From positions 33,893,336 through 33,957,335 of the forward strand of contig OZ026840.1 in NCBI GenBank assembly GCA_964023205.1: DNA of 64,000 nucleotides, written 5' to 3'. The DNA is from Lutraria lutraria (lineage: Eukaryota; Mollusca; Bivalvia; Venerida; Mactridae). This document shows, piece after piece, positions 41,762-55,800 of the stretch; the stretch's first letter is position 1, and each line of letters starts with the position of its first letter. The position numbers and the translations under genes are program-made. The notes below the pieces were generated by a model. That model searched no databases, was not told where the DNA came from, and saw nothing but the letters and a program-made list of their open reading frames with translations.

Positions 41762-43498
41762 TTAACTCTTGTTGCAATATGTCACATATACTTTGTGAGT
41801 GAATTTGCAACTTAAGTTAAAAAAGTGCTTGTAATTTAATGAGCATGGCTGTACTTGGAAGACGGAAAGAATGTTTTGATCAAAGATTGACTGAATGAAA
41901 AGTTCAGCATTTGAGTGTCGTAGGAAGTCTGCCGTTGAAGAATTTGTTTGGCTGCTTATATTGTCTATAAATTCTGATCTATCGTTAGCAAACATAATGC
42001 ATTCGGCAAGTAGATGTCTATATATATCATCTGTTTCAGATTTACACATTTTGCATATTAATTTGTTGTTGAAAGACCTAGACAGCAGAACACGAACTGA
42101 TGAGATAACATGGATTATTTCACTGTTTGTACATGGATATAACCATAAATGTAATGGTTTCACTGTATTATGTAGAGATAAAAATCTTTTGAATTCACTG
42201 TCACTTTTTACTCTATATTTCCATTTATTCAATTGAATGTTGTGAATTGCTTTTGATACTATGTTTTTCCATGAATATTTATTTGGAAAGACAGCGTTTT
42301 GAAGATACAATGTTAAATAGTTGAAAAGTCCATACAAAACAAGTATTTTACATACATCTGGTATGAAACCTAGTTGGTTACGGAGGCCTTTAGTTGTGTA
42401 CAGATTCAGTCTGAAGTTGAATAACTGTCGAGTAGTGGTATGTGTAGGCATGGTACATAGTTTCTGCAGGAAGGACAGTTTTCTCTTCGCTATGTCGGCG
42501 TCGATTGGATGCCAGCCTAGGGTACTCAGTGCCATGTCGGTTCTTGTAGGATTGGGGAGGTGTTGGTTTTTTTTCGCGGCCATCTTCTGAAATCTTTGAA
42601 CTTTTCGAAGTTCTGCCGTCGACATATTATGCCATAGTTCAGCACCGTACAGTAGAGTTGACAATGTTACAGAACGCACAATGGATGCCATTCGAATAGG
42701 ATTCACGTCTCCAGTTTTGCTTTCTATAGCAAGCACAGAATATAATGAAGATTGTCCTTTACGGATTCTATTCTCAATAGTGTCTCTCACATTTAGTGCA
42801 CTGTTAAGTTTTATGCCTACATGAGTGGCAATGCTAGAAGATGATATTTCCGAGGAACCAAATTTGACCGTAAAATTGTTTATCACACGTTTGCCGAATT
42901 TCATCAGACAACATTTGTCATAATTGAACTCAAAGCCCCACTTGTTAGCGTAAGTATTGACGATGTAGAGGTTTTTTTCTAGTGCTGTTTTTGATGGGCA
43001 TAAAAGCGTTAAGTCATCAGCTAATGTAGGATTGCCACATGATATATTGCCAACAGATAGTCCGTGACCACTTATCTCTAATGTATTTAAAAGTTCATCA
43101 ATAAAGAGTAGATAACTCCATGTAGACAGTATTCCCCCTTGTCGACAACTTTGCCTAATATGGAATCTATTTGACATGATGCCATTTACTAAGACGGAAC
43201 TTGATATTCCAGTGAAGCTATCTATGATCAATTTCAAAAACTTTCCTATAATACCAAGTTGATGCATTTTGTAGATTAAAGCACTATGTTGGCAATTGTC
43301 AAAAGCGCCTGCCGTGTCTAAGAACGCGGCGTATACATCTGATCGCTGTTCAATAAAATGTAGGGCACTTTCTTGTAGGTTGAATGAAGTAGTGATTGGA
43401 CCTAGATGCGATTGATAGGCATTTTGTTGAGGGTTTGGAAATGGGATATCTTTTTTCAGAGTTTCAAATATCTTGTTTGCCTTACTTAGCACAGTCAT
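41762..43498 (-). CDS. LINE reverse transcriptase, 5'-truncated
   Basis: A long open frame of 578 codons. It has the RT motifs AAFLDTAGAFDNCQHSALIY (first catalytic Asp), RQGGILSTWSYLLFIDELL, PTLADDLTLLCPS (ADD catalytic pair) and GFEFNYDKCCLMKFG, then a thumb and a C-terminal CCHC-like motif (CKMCKSETDDIYRHLLAEC, about residues 490-508). This is a non-LTR retrotransposon polymerase; the clade (Jockey/CR1-like) is not certain. An in-frame stop lies about 23 codons before the first Met, and neither an APE endonuclease domain nor ORF1 is seen upstream. The copy is therefore 5'-truncated even though the RT frame is intact. Confidence 0.85.
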   Translation of the reverse strand: MTVLSKANKIFETLKKDIPFPNPQQNAYQSHLGPITTSFNLQESALHFIEQRSDVYAAFLDTAGAFDNCQHSALIYKMHQLGIIGKFLKLIIDSFTGISSSVLVNGIMSNRFHIRQSCRQGGILSTWSYLLFIDELLNTLEISGHGLSVGNISCGNPTLADDLTLLCPSKTALEKNLYIVNTYANKWGFEFNYDKCCLMKFGKRVINNFTVKFGSSEISSSSIATHVGIKLNSALNVRDTIENRIRKGQSSLYSVLAIESKTGDVNPIRMASIVRSVTLSTLLYGAELWHNMSTAELRKVQRFQKMAAKKNQHLPNPTRTDMALSTLGWHPIDADIAKRKLSFLQKLCTMPTHTTTRQLFNFRLNLYTTKGLRNQLGFIPDVCKILVLYGLFNYLTLYLQNAVFPNKYSWKNIVSKAIHNIQLNKWKYRVKSDSEFKRFLSLHNTVKPLHLWLYPCTNSEIIHVISSVRVLLSRSFNNKLICKMCKSETDDIYRHLLAECIMFANDRSEFIDNISSQTNSSTADFLRHSNAELFIQSIFDQNILSVFQVQPCSLNYKHFFNLSCKFTHKVYVTYCNKS

Positions 43499-44442
43499 TA
43501 TAGATCGCGTTCCAACTGTTGAACGACTTGTATCTGGTCGGGAAATAAGAATTACTATGTCTTACGAGCTGTGTAAAAACATGCATTTTTTTTAAATGCG
43601 AAAGTTGAAAAATAAACTGTGCCCGTAGAAAAACTCAACATATTTTGTTCTGTCGAACGATTGAATTTTTGAATTATATATTCATATAATTATTTCCTTC
43701 AGTAGTGTGAAACAGGGATGCTATATATCCCAGTGTGAAATGAATATACTCGTATATACACGTATAGAACTGTGTTCTGTAAGATGTTTGATTCCGAAAA
43801 ATCAAAATATATTACTGCTGTAATATTTCATCTAATATTATGTACTTTCCACGACCGTATATAAAGTCATTAAATTGGAATCAAACAACATCACTTTACT
43901 GCTGTTTGTTAATGTTATTCACATCAATATTCATTTATTTATTTAAAGATCAACATTAAAATATATAATAATGTATTTAAAAAAATATGACCTTTTACTT
44001 TCTTTAAATAATTTAAATAAGACCATGATACTTCACCCTCTAGAGAAAAATAATACTCTCACATTCCCTAAAACTATTCGTACAAAAAAAAACGACCAGG
44101 AGATATAGATCTCGGTTTAACGCTAAATAATCCATATTCGATAAGGTTAACTTGCTAAAATCAATACTGCCCACTTATTGTTTTTTTTTGGCGTAAAGGG
44201 AAACAACTAGTTTATCACACAGGTAAAAAATCAATAACGGCAGGAGTTGTCTTTTCAAAGGGAAATAGCGTCAATGTTCCGCATGCCTAATTATGTTATT
44301 ACAGATTCGGTTATACAGGCTTTATTCAATGTGTGTTATGAGGTCAGAGGGAGTTAACACTTCGATGGTTGACCACAAATGAACGTTTAAAATCCCTCAA
44401 TAAACCACATTACTTTACTACATTTGTATTTACATTCCTATC
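43499..44442. other. No gene recognised
   Basis: AT-rich DNA between the truncated LINE and duplicon B. No ORF or clear repeat was seen. Confidence 0.35.
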
Positions 44443-44469
44443 TGATGACGTCATATCTTGACGTCATCA
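44443..44469. promoter_or_regulatory. Double-CRE inverted repeat at the duplicon B border
   Basis: TGATGACGTCA and its exact complement TGACGTCATCA are separated by TATCT. Each arm contains a full CRE palindrome. It lies 20 bases before duplicon B begins. A regulatory role is possible but not shown. Confidence 0.4.
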
Positions 44470-44488
44470 AGTTATAAAAACTGCGAAT

Positions 44489-44990
44489 CGACCGGCATCC
44501 GTACCTGTAGTCAGTGACTCATCAACCTCAGTTAATGCTTAAATCAATCCCAACAATATACGACTGAAAGAATGTATCTATGTAAACATAAATAAGTCAT
44601 AAGAGGAAAAAGAAATATTGACTTGAATAGTGTACGTGTAGATGTGGACGACACGGTCCCAGGAAATTCCGAGGCAACTTATAGAAATGATCCACAAGCA
44701 AAATCCTACAGCGATAATGATGATGATAAAAATCACGTGACAGTGATGATGACAAAGATCAAATATCATGCGATAGTGATGATGAAAAAGATCAAAGATA
44801 ACGTGACAGTGATGATGATAATGATCAGGGATCAAGTGATAGTGATAAAAGTGATGATGCTTATCACTGTCAACAACTCAGGAAAAATGCAAATGACGAT
44901 CCTAGGTCTGTTGATGGATTCATTGAAAACATTAAAGTTAAAATTCAAAGAGCTCGCGATAAAATAAAGAACTTATGTACCATTATTTAG
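44489..44990 (+). pseudogene. GIMAP 3'-end relic (copy B)
   Basis: The match to the GIMAP tail starts at RPASVPVVSDSS. Stops appear in the MHSSK-like segment, and a one-base loss after GATGATGATAAAAA (against copy A) shifts the frame through the Asp/Ser-rich stretch. The end is intact at base level: FIENIKVKIQRARDKIKN, then LCTII and TAG (44988-44990), again a CaaX-like end. The breaks in A and B are at different bases, so each decayed separately or one reflects sequencing error. There is no GTPase domain upstream. Confidence 0.75.
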
Positions 44991-45154
44991 GGCAATTTTT
45001 TTTTCAAACTCTTGTATGTGTTCTTTTAATAACTGAATGTTAAACCGAATATATACAAATATTCGTGATTATCTATCTTACTGAAAATGGTTCCGTTTCA
45101 TGTATGATTATGTAATTGAATTATCATGACTATACCGAGTTGTAGAACGCCTAG

Positions 45155-45240
45155 AATACAAGTGTTTGGCACGTTTTTATAATGCCCCAACTGTTAGATA
45201 TGTATTATAATATTATATAGAACACATATGCCCTAGAAGG
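45155..45240. mobile_element. Half-palindrome, counterpart of 8813-8938
   Basis: The left arm (GTGTTTGGCACGTTTTTATA...) and centre match copy A, but the right arm is replaced by a few bases before CCCTAGAAGGGG. This points to loss of one arm, the usual fate of an unstable palindrome. Confidence 0.6.
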
Positions 45241-45500
45241 GGAGAGTAACTATATAGTTAGAACAGTAAATAGTCCAAAATTATATGATAATAAATCTAA
45301 TAGAATGAATAGTTGTTTTCAAATTTGACCACAAGCCAAAAAATAAATTTTGTTACTAGATATTTATTGTAGTGTGATTTCTATGCTATCTTCTGTATGT
45401 TAAAAGCGTGAATCATGTTTTGAAATAAAAAAAACACATACGTTTATCATAAAAACTTGGGTCTATCAGTGATATCATTGTAAAAACATTTGGCTTTATC

Positions 45501-45598
45501 CATAGGCACTCGATTTCGTAATTTTTATACGTTTACAGACGTTATTTTTCAATTTCATCCATCAAACAACGCAAACATGTCGGAATCGAGTGCCTCTG
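45501..45598. mobile_element. Collapsed hAT-like MITE (98 bp)
   Basis: It has the same GCTTTATC target-site duplication (45493-45500 and 45599-45606) as in copy A. The ends are CATAGGCACTCGATTTCG and the complement of CAGAGGCACTCGATTCCG. Only the left arm plus the outer right tip remain; the 430-base interior is gone. Confidence 0.75.
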
Positions 45599-46800
45599 GC
45601 TTTATCTAGAGCTAAATAAGTAATAGTGCATAATGCAGATCGACATGCAATGATGAAGTAGTTTAAATAAGACTGTGGTATTTTAAAGTTCAACTTCGGG
45701 ATAGAAATGAAATTTTCATCAAAATAAGCAGTCTTTAAAACAGCTGAATTATACTGTTTTTATCGCAGTATAATTATATTACTTAAATACTACTCTATTT
45801 GCATACTTTTCAATCAGGTTTTAAATATACCAGTTATCAACGTTAGGGCTCAATTGGGCGGACGGCGACGTCAAACAATTGACCTCATTTCGATAATTGC
45901 ACCTTTTGCTGCCATACCTTGTTTGTAGCAAGAATTTACGTAGACTTAGCTGGGGATTTTTTCCGGGGTGAAGGTCAAAGTCACGCCGATTGCTAGATTT
46001 AGAAAAAGGGATCCTCTTAAAAACTAGATAATATGGTTTAATGAAATTGGTGTGCTTCTTGTCTTCTAATATGCATATTTACTATTCAGGATTAGTTTTT
46101 CTACATATATGTATTGTTCTGAAACTTACGTACAACGCTGTTCACGTAAGAATTGATTCTCTGGATGTAATGCTGTAAGACCTATGTAAACAGATTAATC
46201 TTCACCACAACGTCCATTCATAATGCAAAGCCGAGTCTGTTTACATAGGTCTTTTAACAATATCTTTTGCTTTTTTGTACCCAATTCAGATATATATTGT
46301 CTGATCACTGTTGTTAATGAGCCTTTTATTTTTATTGTAGATTGCAATTCAAATGATGATGTGCTTAATAACGAATAAACACGTATAGAACAAAAAAATA
46401 AATATTACGTTGTCTCTGAAGGCTTGTATTGTATCAGTTTTTTTAATTGAATGGGCTGGATACGTTTAATCAACGCGCCGTATGCTGATCGCGTTACAGA
46501 ATGTTCGCCATTTTAAAACGGTATAAAACACTTCAACACTCAGTAGTAGTACATTTAATTCCTTATATTAGTTATGTTCAACATATATGTTAAAGTCCCA
46601 TAAGCATATAAATTCATCGGTCCTAATAGTTTCTGTTTGTTTTATAACAGAGATAGTCGATGTGTTTTCCTCCCGTGCATACTTTATAGCAAGAAAAAAT
46701 GTTTCCAAAACCACTATGGTATTTTTTCTATATCATTGAAAAAATCTATTTATAGAATAGCTGTGTTTTCCTACAGTCATATTATGCACACGACATTAAG

Positions 46801-46854
46801 TGACGTCACACGCTCTATATATTTCAAGTTTACAAAAGCAAAATTCACAGTGAA
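46801..46854 (+). promoter_or_regulatory. CRE-TATA promoter block of GIMAP gene B
   Basis: TGACGTCA (46801-46808) and TATATA (46816-46821) precede the leader-exon ATG at 46855, with the same spacing as in copy A. A longer upstream part is kept here than in A (the CCCGTGCATACTTTATAGCA segment), matching the intron-2 copies better. Confidence 0.55.
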
Positions 46855-49800
46855 ATGAGTGTATGTTTTAGAAGAAAAATGGCTTGTTTCGTCGGTAATT
46901 ATTATCTTGGGATAATTTTAGCATTTTTTTTGTTTTTTTTGCATATATTTTTATAGCAAAATGCTAATGAGACTTAAAGCTAAATCAGACATAGTATACA
47001 AAACTAATTCAAATTTAAATGAAATATTCTGATGTTTTATACATGAGAAGACAAAATACATTTTATGAGTTTACATAATTTTGAATATTCCGTTTTATAA
47101 CCTGAAAACCGTTCGTTCTATGCACAGGGGTTTAAGACTCATCCCTGGATTCACTATGATGAAGTAATTATTAATTTAGGATAATATAAACAAGTTTCAA
47201 TAATGTGTCTGAACTAGAGATCAAAAAGACAACCAGAAAAATATTCTTTGAATTATTTAATTGTATGTCAGTGCATCGTGAAGTTCTGTACCAATACTAT
47301 TATTAATAACTTTGATAATAATATTAACAATAATAATACATAAAATGTGGCTCTCCACGGAAATACAATGTGTAGTTGATTATCATATTTGCTATATAAC
47401 AAATAAATGTATTAATACTAATATACATGTACATGATTGTCAGTATTTTGATTTGAGCCTCTTATCAATGTTTGTACATTATGTTCCTCATATTTCATGT
47501 ATACATGAAGTGAGAGATTAAAAAGTTTGACTTTGACTTGGTTTCTTTTCCCACTACTACAACATTTACCTCCCTTGGTGGCCATCTTGATTGGCAAATT
47601 CAACAAGCATTGATAGAAGATATTTATATTTTTGTTTTGATAATTCTAAATATAGGATATGTATAGGTGACAACTACATTTTCTTAAACCTGATGTGCTA
47701 ATGGCTTTAACAACTTCATGATTAAGTTATTTTTTTGAGTTGTTTAATAACCAATTTTCTTATTTTTTCTATTATACGCATAAGAAATTTGCCAACTAAG
47801 ATGGCTGCCAAGGGAGGTAAATATTGTAGATGTGGGTACTATGTATATATAGAGTTAATGCCATTAAAATACATTTTATTCAGACATAGCCGACATTATA
47901 AAAAATCGTTTGCACATCTTCTCCTTAATCGGCATTTTCTTAATTGGTCTACTTGATTTTTTAACCGACAGTGATTTACAACAGTAAAATAATAATAATA
48001 AGGAAAGAAATTCAAAAAAATTAAGAATACTAAAATACATGGGATATAGCTAAAAAATAAAAACACAGCTAGAATATCACTATCGTAAAATCTTACTATA
48101 AATAGGTCATTGCATTGATATGACAATAAAAAGTGATAAAACTATATTTATTTATATAAAGTACATACATAATCATAGACTTAATTACTCCAAAGACCTA
48201 TACATACATGTAGGTATAGGTCTTTGATTACTCTGATATAATATAAGACAACAAGACTTTTAAAGACTTTTTAAGACTTTTAAATGTTCTTCCATGTTTA
48301 TTTTCAATTCTAAACACTGTCCTCAACTTTCACACAACAAACTTTCTTCCATGTTTGCTTAGGCTACTGTGTAATACATAGTGTAAACACACGTGTGGAG
48401 GAAACTCATTTCAGTTATGTACTTTCAGTAATTATTGATTAATGCCACTTCTTTAGGATGCATAGCTAAAATGTCAGACGGCCATTTTGTCACAATTTCG
48501 ATTCACCTTAAAGAACTATTTGGTTATAGGACTTTCTTATTGCAGATCAATTTCTGTAATAAATACAAATCAGTACATGTTCGACGGCCTTTGGTGCACT
48601 GCGATATATAACGGGAACCTGTTTATTACCAAAAGGACGATGCCGGATTATTTGATTGTATCATGCCCTTACGGCGGCATCGACTTCCGGTTGAAAATGT
48701 CGTGTTATATTAACGTAATTGTTCGCTAAAATGACGAACGCATGGTTGTGTTTATTGGCGAAACATATTCCATATAGTCCGTTAGCCCGAGGCTACCTAT
48801 TTTCTCGAAATTTATCTGCAATTTGGGTAACCTAAATTCAATAATTTTATGTAAATTAAATGATAAGTTGACAAACCTTTCTTAGATCTGATGTGATATA
48901 ACCTGTAAAACTTTGTTCGATACATTTTTTGAAATCTGACGTTTATGATTGTTTTGTATTCTTGATAGGCATTGAGATAAAATGACAAACACATTATTTT
49001 CCGTATTAAAATGAGGACTACCTATAATTTGCAAGGACTTCCCCATTTTCTATGCTGGTAGTCCTGCTGACTACCTCTTGAAAAAGTTAGTGTCAATCCC
49101 TGTTGACATTAATAGTAATATATGGTAAACTTCCGCCTTACAACTTTTTTTAATATTCATGTGACATGGTGATAACTCAGCGCTATATTGTTAGATAAGG
49201 TCGCGGAGTAATGGCTTCTAATTTCTGTTAGAAACTAGGTATGCATTTTTAAATCGTGTTATGAATATATTCGTGTTTAACTGCACATATGGAATTAAAT
49301 TCATCTATTGCTTCTTTTTTGACATATCATACATTTTTCTAACATATTCTATACTATTTGAGAAATGTATGTTACCATATGTTAATCTTTAGGTCATTTG
49401 TAACCGTTCAGAGTACAGGTATGTCGAACGGTATTTACAGGTATTTACATGCAAGCTATTCGTCGTCATAAAATAATATACTTAACTTTTCTAACACCAT
49501 TTTAATTATTTGGGATCCTTTTGGATATTAAGAAAATTAAGTATTTCAATGAATCATTTAATGCTACATGTATAATTAGAAACGCTACTTTCGATTTGAA
49601 AATCTAAAATATGCTTACTAGATGATGTCACGTTTGATATGGAAATTCGTTAAATATGGTTGGTACCAGGGTTAATGAAAAAAGTAGTGCTGCTGTGAAT
49701 ATCTGAACTGATTCTGTAAGAATATTTCATGGTGTTATGGGTAATATAGCGAATCGCCACTCTGACGATTCGCCTCGTAGCAACTCGCCCCACTTCAGTG

Positions 49801-52800
49801 ACGATTCGCCCCACTTTAATAAAAATATATCAAACATGTTTAAATCATTCACTTCATAACGCATTTCGAAACAAAATATTTATTATAGGTAAGGTATAGT
49901 TCAATTATTTTGTCAGCAATGTATACATGGAAGATCCCATTTGCAAATGTTTAGGTAACGCGAATACGGTTGTAATATGCGATAGAGCAATCTATGAATC
50001 ACTATTATCACTGTCCTCTGTTGCGCAGTTGGTAAAGCATAAGATAAGTGATTATTTAGGACTTCGTCTGATGTTAGACATCATTTTTAACTTCTTTTTC
50101 ATTTTTAATCAAAGATAACTTTACATTATATCGAAATGAAAATGAAGTTTAAAAGTTTTTTTTTATATTTGTATTGTTTCGTGAAATTAAACCCCTATTG
50201 ACTTGTAGTCAGTACATCAAGGACACAGTGACCTTCAGCACAAAAACCTTGTCGATAACGGTTTGGACTTAGGTCCTAAGATTTGGTTGGGGGTTTGGTC
50301 ATCACATGTAGATGACCCCTATTGATTTTAAGTTCAATAGGTCAAAAGTCAAGGTCTTACGATCCAATTGGCCTTTATGGAGCATCCGTGCTTCAAAAAC
50401 GCTTCTTGATAAGTAAGAAAACATGGACTCCTCTTCGCGACTTACTGACGTACGACACACAACGCTCGACGGACAGAGTTATTACAAAAGCTCTGGTGAG
50501 CTAAACACATTTCACATTGTAAAATAAATGATTATAGAGCTAACACAGTAGGATTGCTGTGGTCAATATATATTGGTTGCTTATGCATCAGAGCGATTTA
50601 TTGTTACTTGAATATTTAGCTGTTTATCTTTATTTCAGTTATCTTCCTGATTTGACGTGCCGATGTTCAATTTGATTATGAATGTTTGCAATGATAATAA
50701 TTTTAGTTCGGCTTTCTTAATTTTGAACACGTATCTTGTTACATGATTTTCGTATTCCTGTTTTTTATTCTTGTAATAAATATCGCTTTAACTTCACTAT
50801 ACATATACCTGTTGTAGAAAATCTGCGAATATTGTTGATTGGACGTACTGGACATGGGAAAAGCTCAACAGGAAACACCATTGTCGGATATGAAGCGTTT
50901 AAAACGTCTGCACTTGCAGACTCACAAACGAAAACTTGTGAATTGTCAAAGGTAAGGCTAACAATAATGTATAATCTGGTTCGGCTTACATTCAATAATC
51001 AAAGCACTGAGAGTACTGTCAGGAACGAAATTTACATGTGTTAGGTAAAACCAGCCTTAAAAGATTAAAGGCCTGTCCCTGTTGAGAATTTGATGAACAG
51101 TTCACGAAATGTTCATCAGTTTATTCCTGAATTGTTCATGAATTTATTCATGACCTACAAATTGGACATGAAGTTCATGAATAAATGTCCATGAACTCAT
51201 TTATGAACCTTAGGCAGTCTTTATAAAAATGTGTTTTTCATTAAGTTCATGAATTATTGATGAATTATTTTGATGAACCTTTGATGAACTTTGATGAAAA
51301 ATTCATGAAACGTCCTGAACGGATCATGAATTTATGTTTTACGTGAACAGTTCGTTAATTTCATGAATTGTTCACGGACTTCAGTTGATGAACAGTTCAT
51401 GAAACTTAGGTTCATGAACTGTTGATGAGTTATATTGACGAACCTTTGATTTACTTTGATGAACAATTCATGAAATTTCTTAAAATCTTCATGGGTTCAT
51501 GAACAAATTCTCCACAGGGAAGTTATCTCAATTTGAGGGTCAAATATATAGTCTTTCTTTAAGCCAAAAATAACCACAATTATCAAGGAAAAGTTACACT
51601 CTAAAAGTCATGACATGCAGTGAGAAATTACTAGCTGAAAACCCAAACAATTTCAGCGCTTTGATTGAACTGTATGGACCTTCTGTATCCTGTGTCATTA
51701 TGTAAAATCTCTACACTGAGGGACAAAATAGCACTGTGGCACTGTTTAAATTGCCAAACTATTTTCCGTGCTGTCATATTCAACAGAATCCTGCAATATA
51801 TCTCCAATATTTATCAAAACTTCAAAGTCTGCCATGTATACTTATACAACATATGGTGCTATTTTTCAAAGCGGATGAGAGGCGTCACGGTTTTGTCGCT
51901 ACAAAAAGTGATGTGTACCTATAGGAACTCCGTTCCTAAAGATGAGGTCGGTAATCAACACAACCTCCTTAAAATATGTTTTTATTTTGACATAGATATA
52001 TATAGAGCAAACATGAAAAATGAAAAAAAAATACAAAAAGCCGAAACAAGTCTTAAGTCGGCAGAAACTAGGGTAAGTCGGACTAGCGATACATAAAATG
52101 AACGGATCATAAGGAATGCAGCAAAGCGTTTAGACATACGCACACAAAGGACTAAAGGTCCTGAGAGTCGCCATCAAAATGGTGAATAACAAATATTATG
52201 CATGGAAATATTCAATTTATTCATATCAATATCCAGTATTCAAAATGTTATACGTATATGTGTTTTTTGTAATTATGCGTTAACAATGCGTGCGTGTATT
52301 CATTCTGTATTTCAAATTTACATTCGATAATATGTATTCATCATATTAATCATGTGTTCATATGACGAATTCATTCAAATCGTGTGTTAATTAAGTACCC
52401 ATTCAACATGTGCATTCAGTAAGTGTTCATTCAAATCACAAGCTACCATTGGTTAAAACTTTAAAAATAATTCTTAAACATAGATTCCGCGTATTGACTT
52501 TGGCAATGTATGCCAAAATATGTCGAAAAGGTCCTGTGGGGTTCAATTAGAAGATGCGCGATGACGTATTGTATTACTATAGAAATTGCTCCAAAAGAAA
52601 TTGGTAAATATTCTGTACGATGTGTATCCATTAGCAGTTGCTCGATGGCGTAGCGTACCACCATTGCCTAATGAGAGTTGGAAAAATATGTTAAATTCAA
52701 TTGTGAAACAATTCAAGAATAAGTGTAAGTGTTTGACTGATGTTTACGAGCATTTTCTTCTCTCACCATGAGAAAGTCGTCAAAAGGTGCATAATAAAGT

Positions 52801-55800
52801 GGCAGGATATACAGTACAACCCCTTTAGAGCGGCCCTCTCTTTAGCAGCAACAACCTTCCTTCAACAACATCAAGATTTTTTCCCAATGCACAATTTAAT
52901 TATTAATTTAACGTCTAGCGCAACAATCTCTCAACATAATTTTGTTACTCACAAAGATGTATTTTTTGAGAGGTTGCACTGTATCAACCATTCAAATGAG
53001 AATGGCAAATGTGTGGTTATTTACCATTCTAAAGAGTAGTCCAGATACTATTGTGTGACTCGAAAATGGTGGTGAGGGTATATGGTTGTGGAAGTTTCTA
53101 CTGTTCAATATAATATTTTTTGTATTAATTATCTAATATTAAAGTAGGGAATAGAAAAAAACCACTACTTAATACAAGTAGTTAGAAATACGAGTAAAAA
53201 GTCAGCTAATACGGACAGAACTAGTAAATACGGGATTTTGGCCTCAGGCTAATATGACAGTATTTAGCCCAATAACAAGGTCATTATGAAAACATTTACA
53301 CAATGTACTTATCAACATTCTAATAATATCGAACAATACTTATTCATATTGGCCGAGGCGACTTAGGACTTATCATTTTAATCCCTTTATTTTCTTAAAT
53401 AATCCAAAAAGCAAACGTTTCGTACATGAAAAATGCAGGAGGTCGTTAATTTCCGTGCCACCCTCGGTAATTTTCGTAGAACAGGCTGATATTCTGGTTG
53501 TTCCAAACATCTATGCTTTTAGTCATTGTGCACTATCACTGTTTATAGAATTCCTGCTCTATGTCCTCATTTTCGGATATAAATGATGCCGAAAATTAAT
53601 AATCGTGTATCATTTTGGACAGCTTATATATATCTATATGGTTATAATTATTTTAAAGTCCCATAAGCTTATTAATGTATTGGTCCTAATAGTTTCTGTT
53701 TGTTCTATATCAGAGGAATCCGGTGTGTTTTTCTCCCGTGCATACTTTATAGCAAGAAAAAATGTCTCCGAAACTACTATCGTACTTTTTTTTCAATATC
53801 ATTGAAAAAAATACTATTTATAGAACACCTGAGTTTTCCCGCATTCATGCTATGCACACGTAGTAAAGTGACGTCACGCGCTCTACATATTTCAAGTTTA
53901 CAAAAGCAAAAATCACAGTGAAATGAGTGTTTTCAGACGAAAAAGGGCTTGTTTCGACGGTAATAATTATCTTGGGATAATATCAGTTGCATATATTTTT
54001 CTACAGCAAAAAGCTAATGGGGCTTTAAGGGTATCAATTTTTATCATTATTAGCTCACATGTCACAAAGTGACAAAGTGAGCTATTAGGATCACTCTCCG
54101 TCCGGCGTCCGGCGTCGTGCGTCGTGCAGTGTGCGTCGTCAAACTTTATGTTGTGACCACACCAGGGGCCACATCTTTAGCTCAATTTTAGCAAAACTTA
54201 GTCAGAACGTTAATATCAACAAAATTTCGGACGAGTTCGATATTGGGCCATTTTGTGTAAAAAACTAGGTCACCAGGGCCAAATTAGGGAAAACCTTGTG
54301 AACACTATAGAAATCACTGTTTTGTCTGGATCTTCATGAAACTTTGTCAGAATGTTTATTTTAATAATATGTAGGTCAAGTTGATAATGGGTCATTTCCG
54401 GTGTAAAACTAGTTTACTAGGGCAAATTGCTGGAAAACCTTGTGAACACTCTAGAAGTCACTGTTTTGATTGGACGAGTTCGAACATGGGTCATTTTGGG
54501 TCAAAAACTAGGTCACTAGGTCAAATCCTATGAAAAACCATGTTAACACTGTATATTTCACAGTTATTATTGGATCTTCAGCAAACTTTGTCAAATCGTT
54601 TGTGTTAATGATATAATGATCGAGTATAAATATGGGTCATCTTGGGTCAATAACTAGGTCACCAGGTCAAATCTAAGGAAAACTTTGTTAACACTGTAGA
54701 TGTCACAGTTTTAATTGGATCTTCACTAAACCTTGTCAGAATGTTTGCCTCAATGATATGTGCGTCAAGGTTGAACATGGGTCAGCCGGGGCCAAGACTG
54801 GGTCACCAGGTCAAATCTTTGGTAAAATCTTGTAAAAGCTCTAAATGTCATGGTTTTAATTGGATCTTTGCCAAACCTTGTCAGATTGTTTGTCTTAATG
54901 ATATTCAGGATAAGTTCAAATATGGGTCACCTAGGGTCAAAAACCACGTCACAAGGTCAAATCTTAGGAAAACCTTATTAACACTGTAGATGTCAAATTT
55001 TGATCGTATCTTCACCAAACCTAGTCAGAATGTTTGTCTTAATGATATGTAAGACAAATTCGAACATAGGTCGTCTGGGGTCAAAAACTAGGTCACGAGG
55101 TCAAATCTTACGAAAACCTTGTCTATGCTGTAGTTTTTATGGTTTTGATTTGATCTTCACCAAATTTTGTCAGAATGTTTGTCTTATTTATATGTAGGAC
55201 AAGTTCTAACATGGGTAATCTAGGGTAAAAAACTAGGTCACCGGTTCAAAACAATGTTTTAATGAGTGAACAGTGAGTGTCGTGTGAGCGATATAGGGCC
55301 ATCTGGGCCCTCTTGTATATATTTCAGCCAGTTGCCATCGAAGACAGACGTGTGGAAGTTGTTGATACTCCAGGCTTATTTGATACCGAGAATGATCATA
55401 GACATCAGAATGTTCTCAAGGAACTTATTAGAGTTTCATTACTCACTACACCTGGTTTCCATGTCATTGCTCTTGTTCTAAGACATGATAGAATTACAAA
55501 AGAGATACAGCAGGTATTTGAAGTATTCTATAAATGGTTCGGTGGAGGGATAGAAAAGTTTGCATGTTTAATTCTTACTCACATGGACAGTGAAGAAAAA
55601 AAGTGTGCTTATTTAAAAAGTAACAATAAACACCTATCCGAACTATTGACAAAATGCAAACACAGGGTCGCCTGCTTTGATAATGAAGGATCGGAAGAAC
55701 TTAAATCTTTACAATTGCAAAACTTTATGGAACTTGCTTGTAAAATGGACGACGACAACAATGGCAACTGTTTCAGCAACGCAACATATCAAATAATAAT

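Larger units (their letters stand above)
46895..50817 (+). other. Intron 1 of GIMAP gene B
   Basis: Donor GTAATT, acceptor ...GTTGTAG at 50817. It holds a MITE (47564-47822) and the block inverted relative to A (48171-48290). About 200 bases (49800-49995) deleted from A are kept here. No further exon was seen. Confidence 0.55.
50952..55327 (+). other. Intron 2 of GIMAP gene B
   Basis: Donor GTAAGG, acceptor ATATTTCAG at 55327. It contains the longer TTCATGAA array, the second promoter/leader block and the tandem-core repeat, all in the same order as in copy A. There are no other recognisable exons. Confidence 0.7.
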
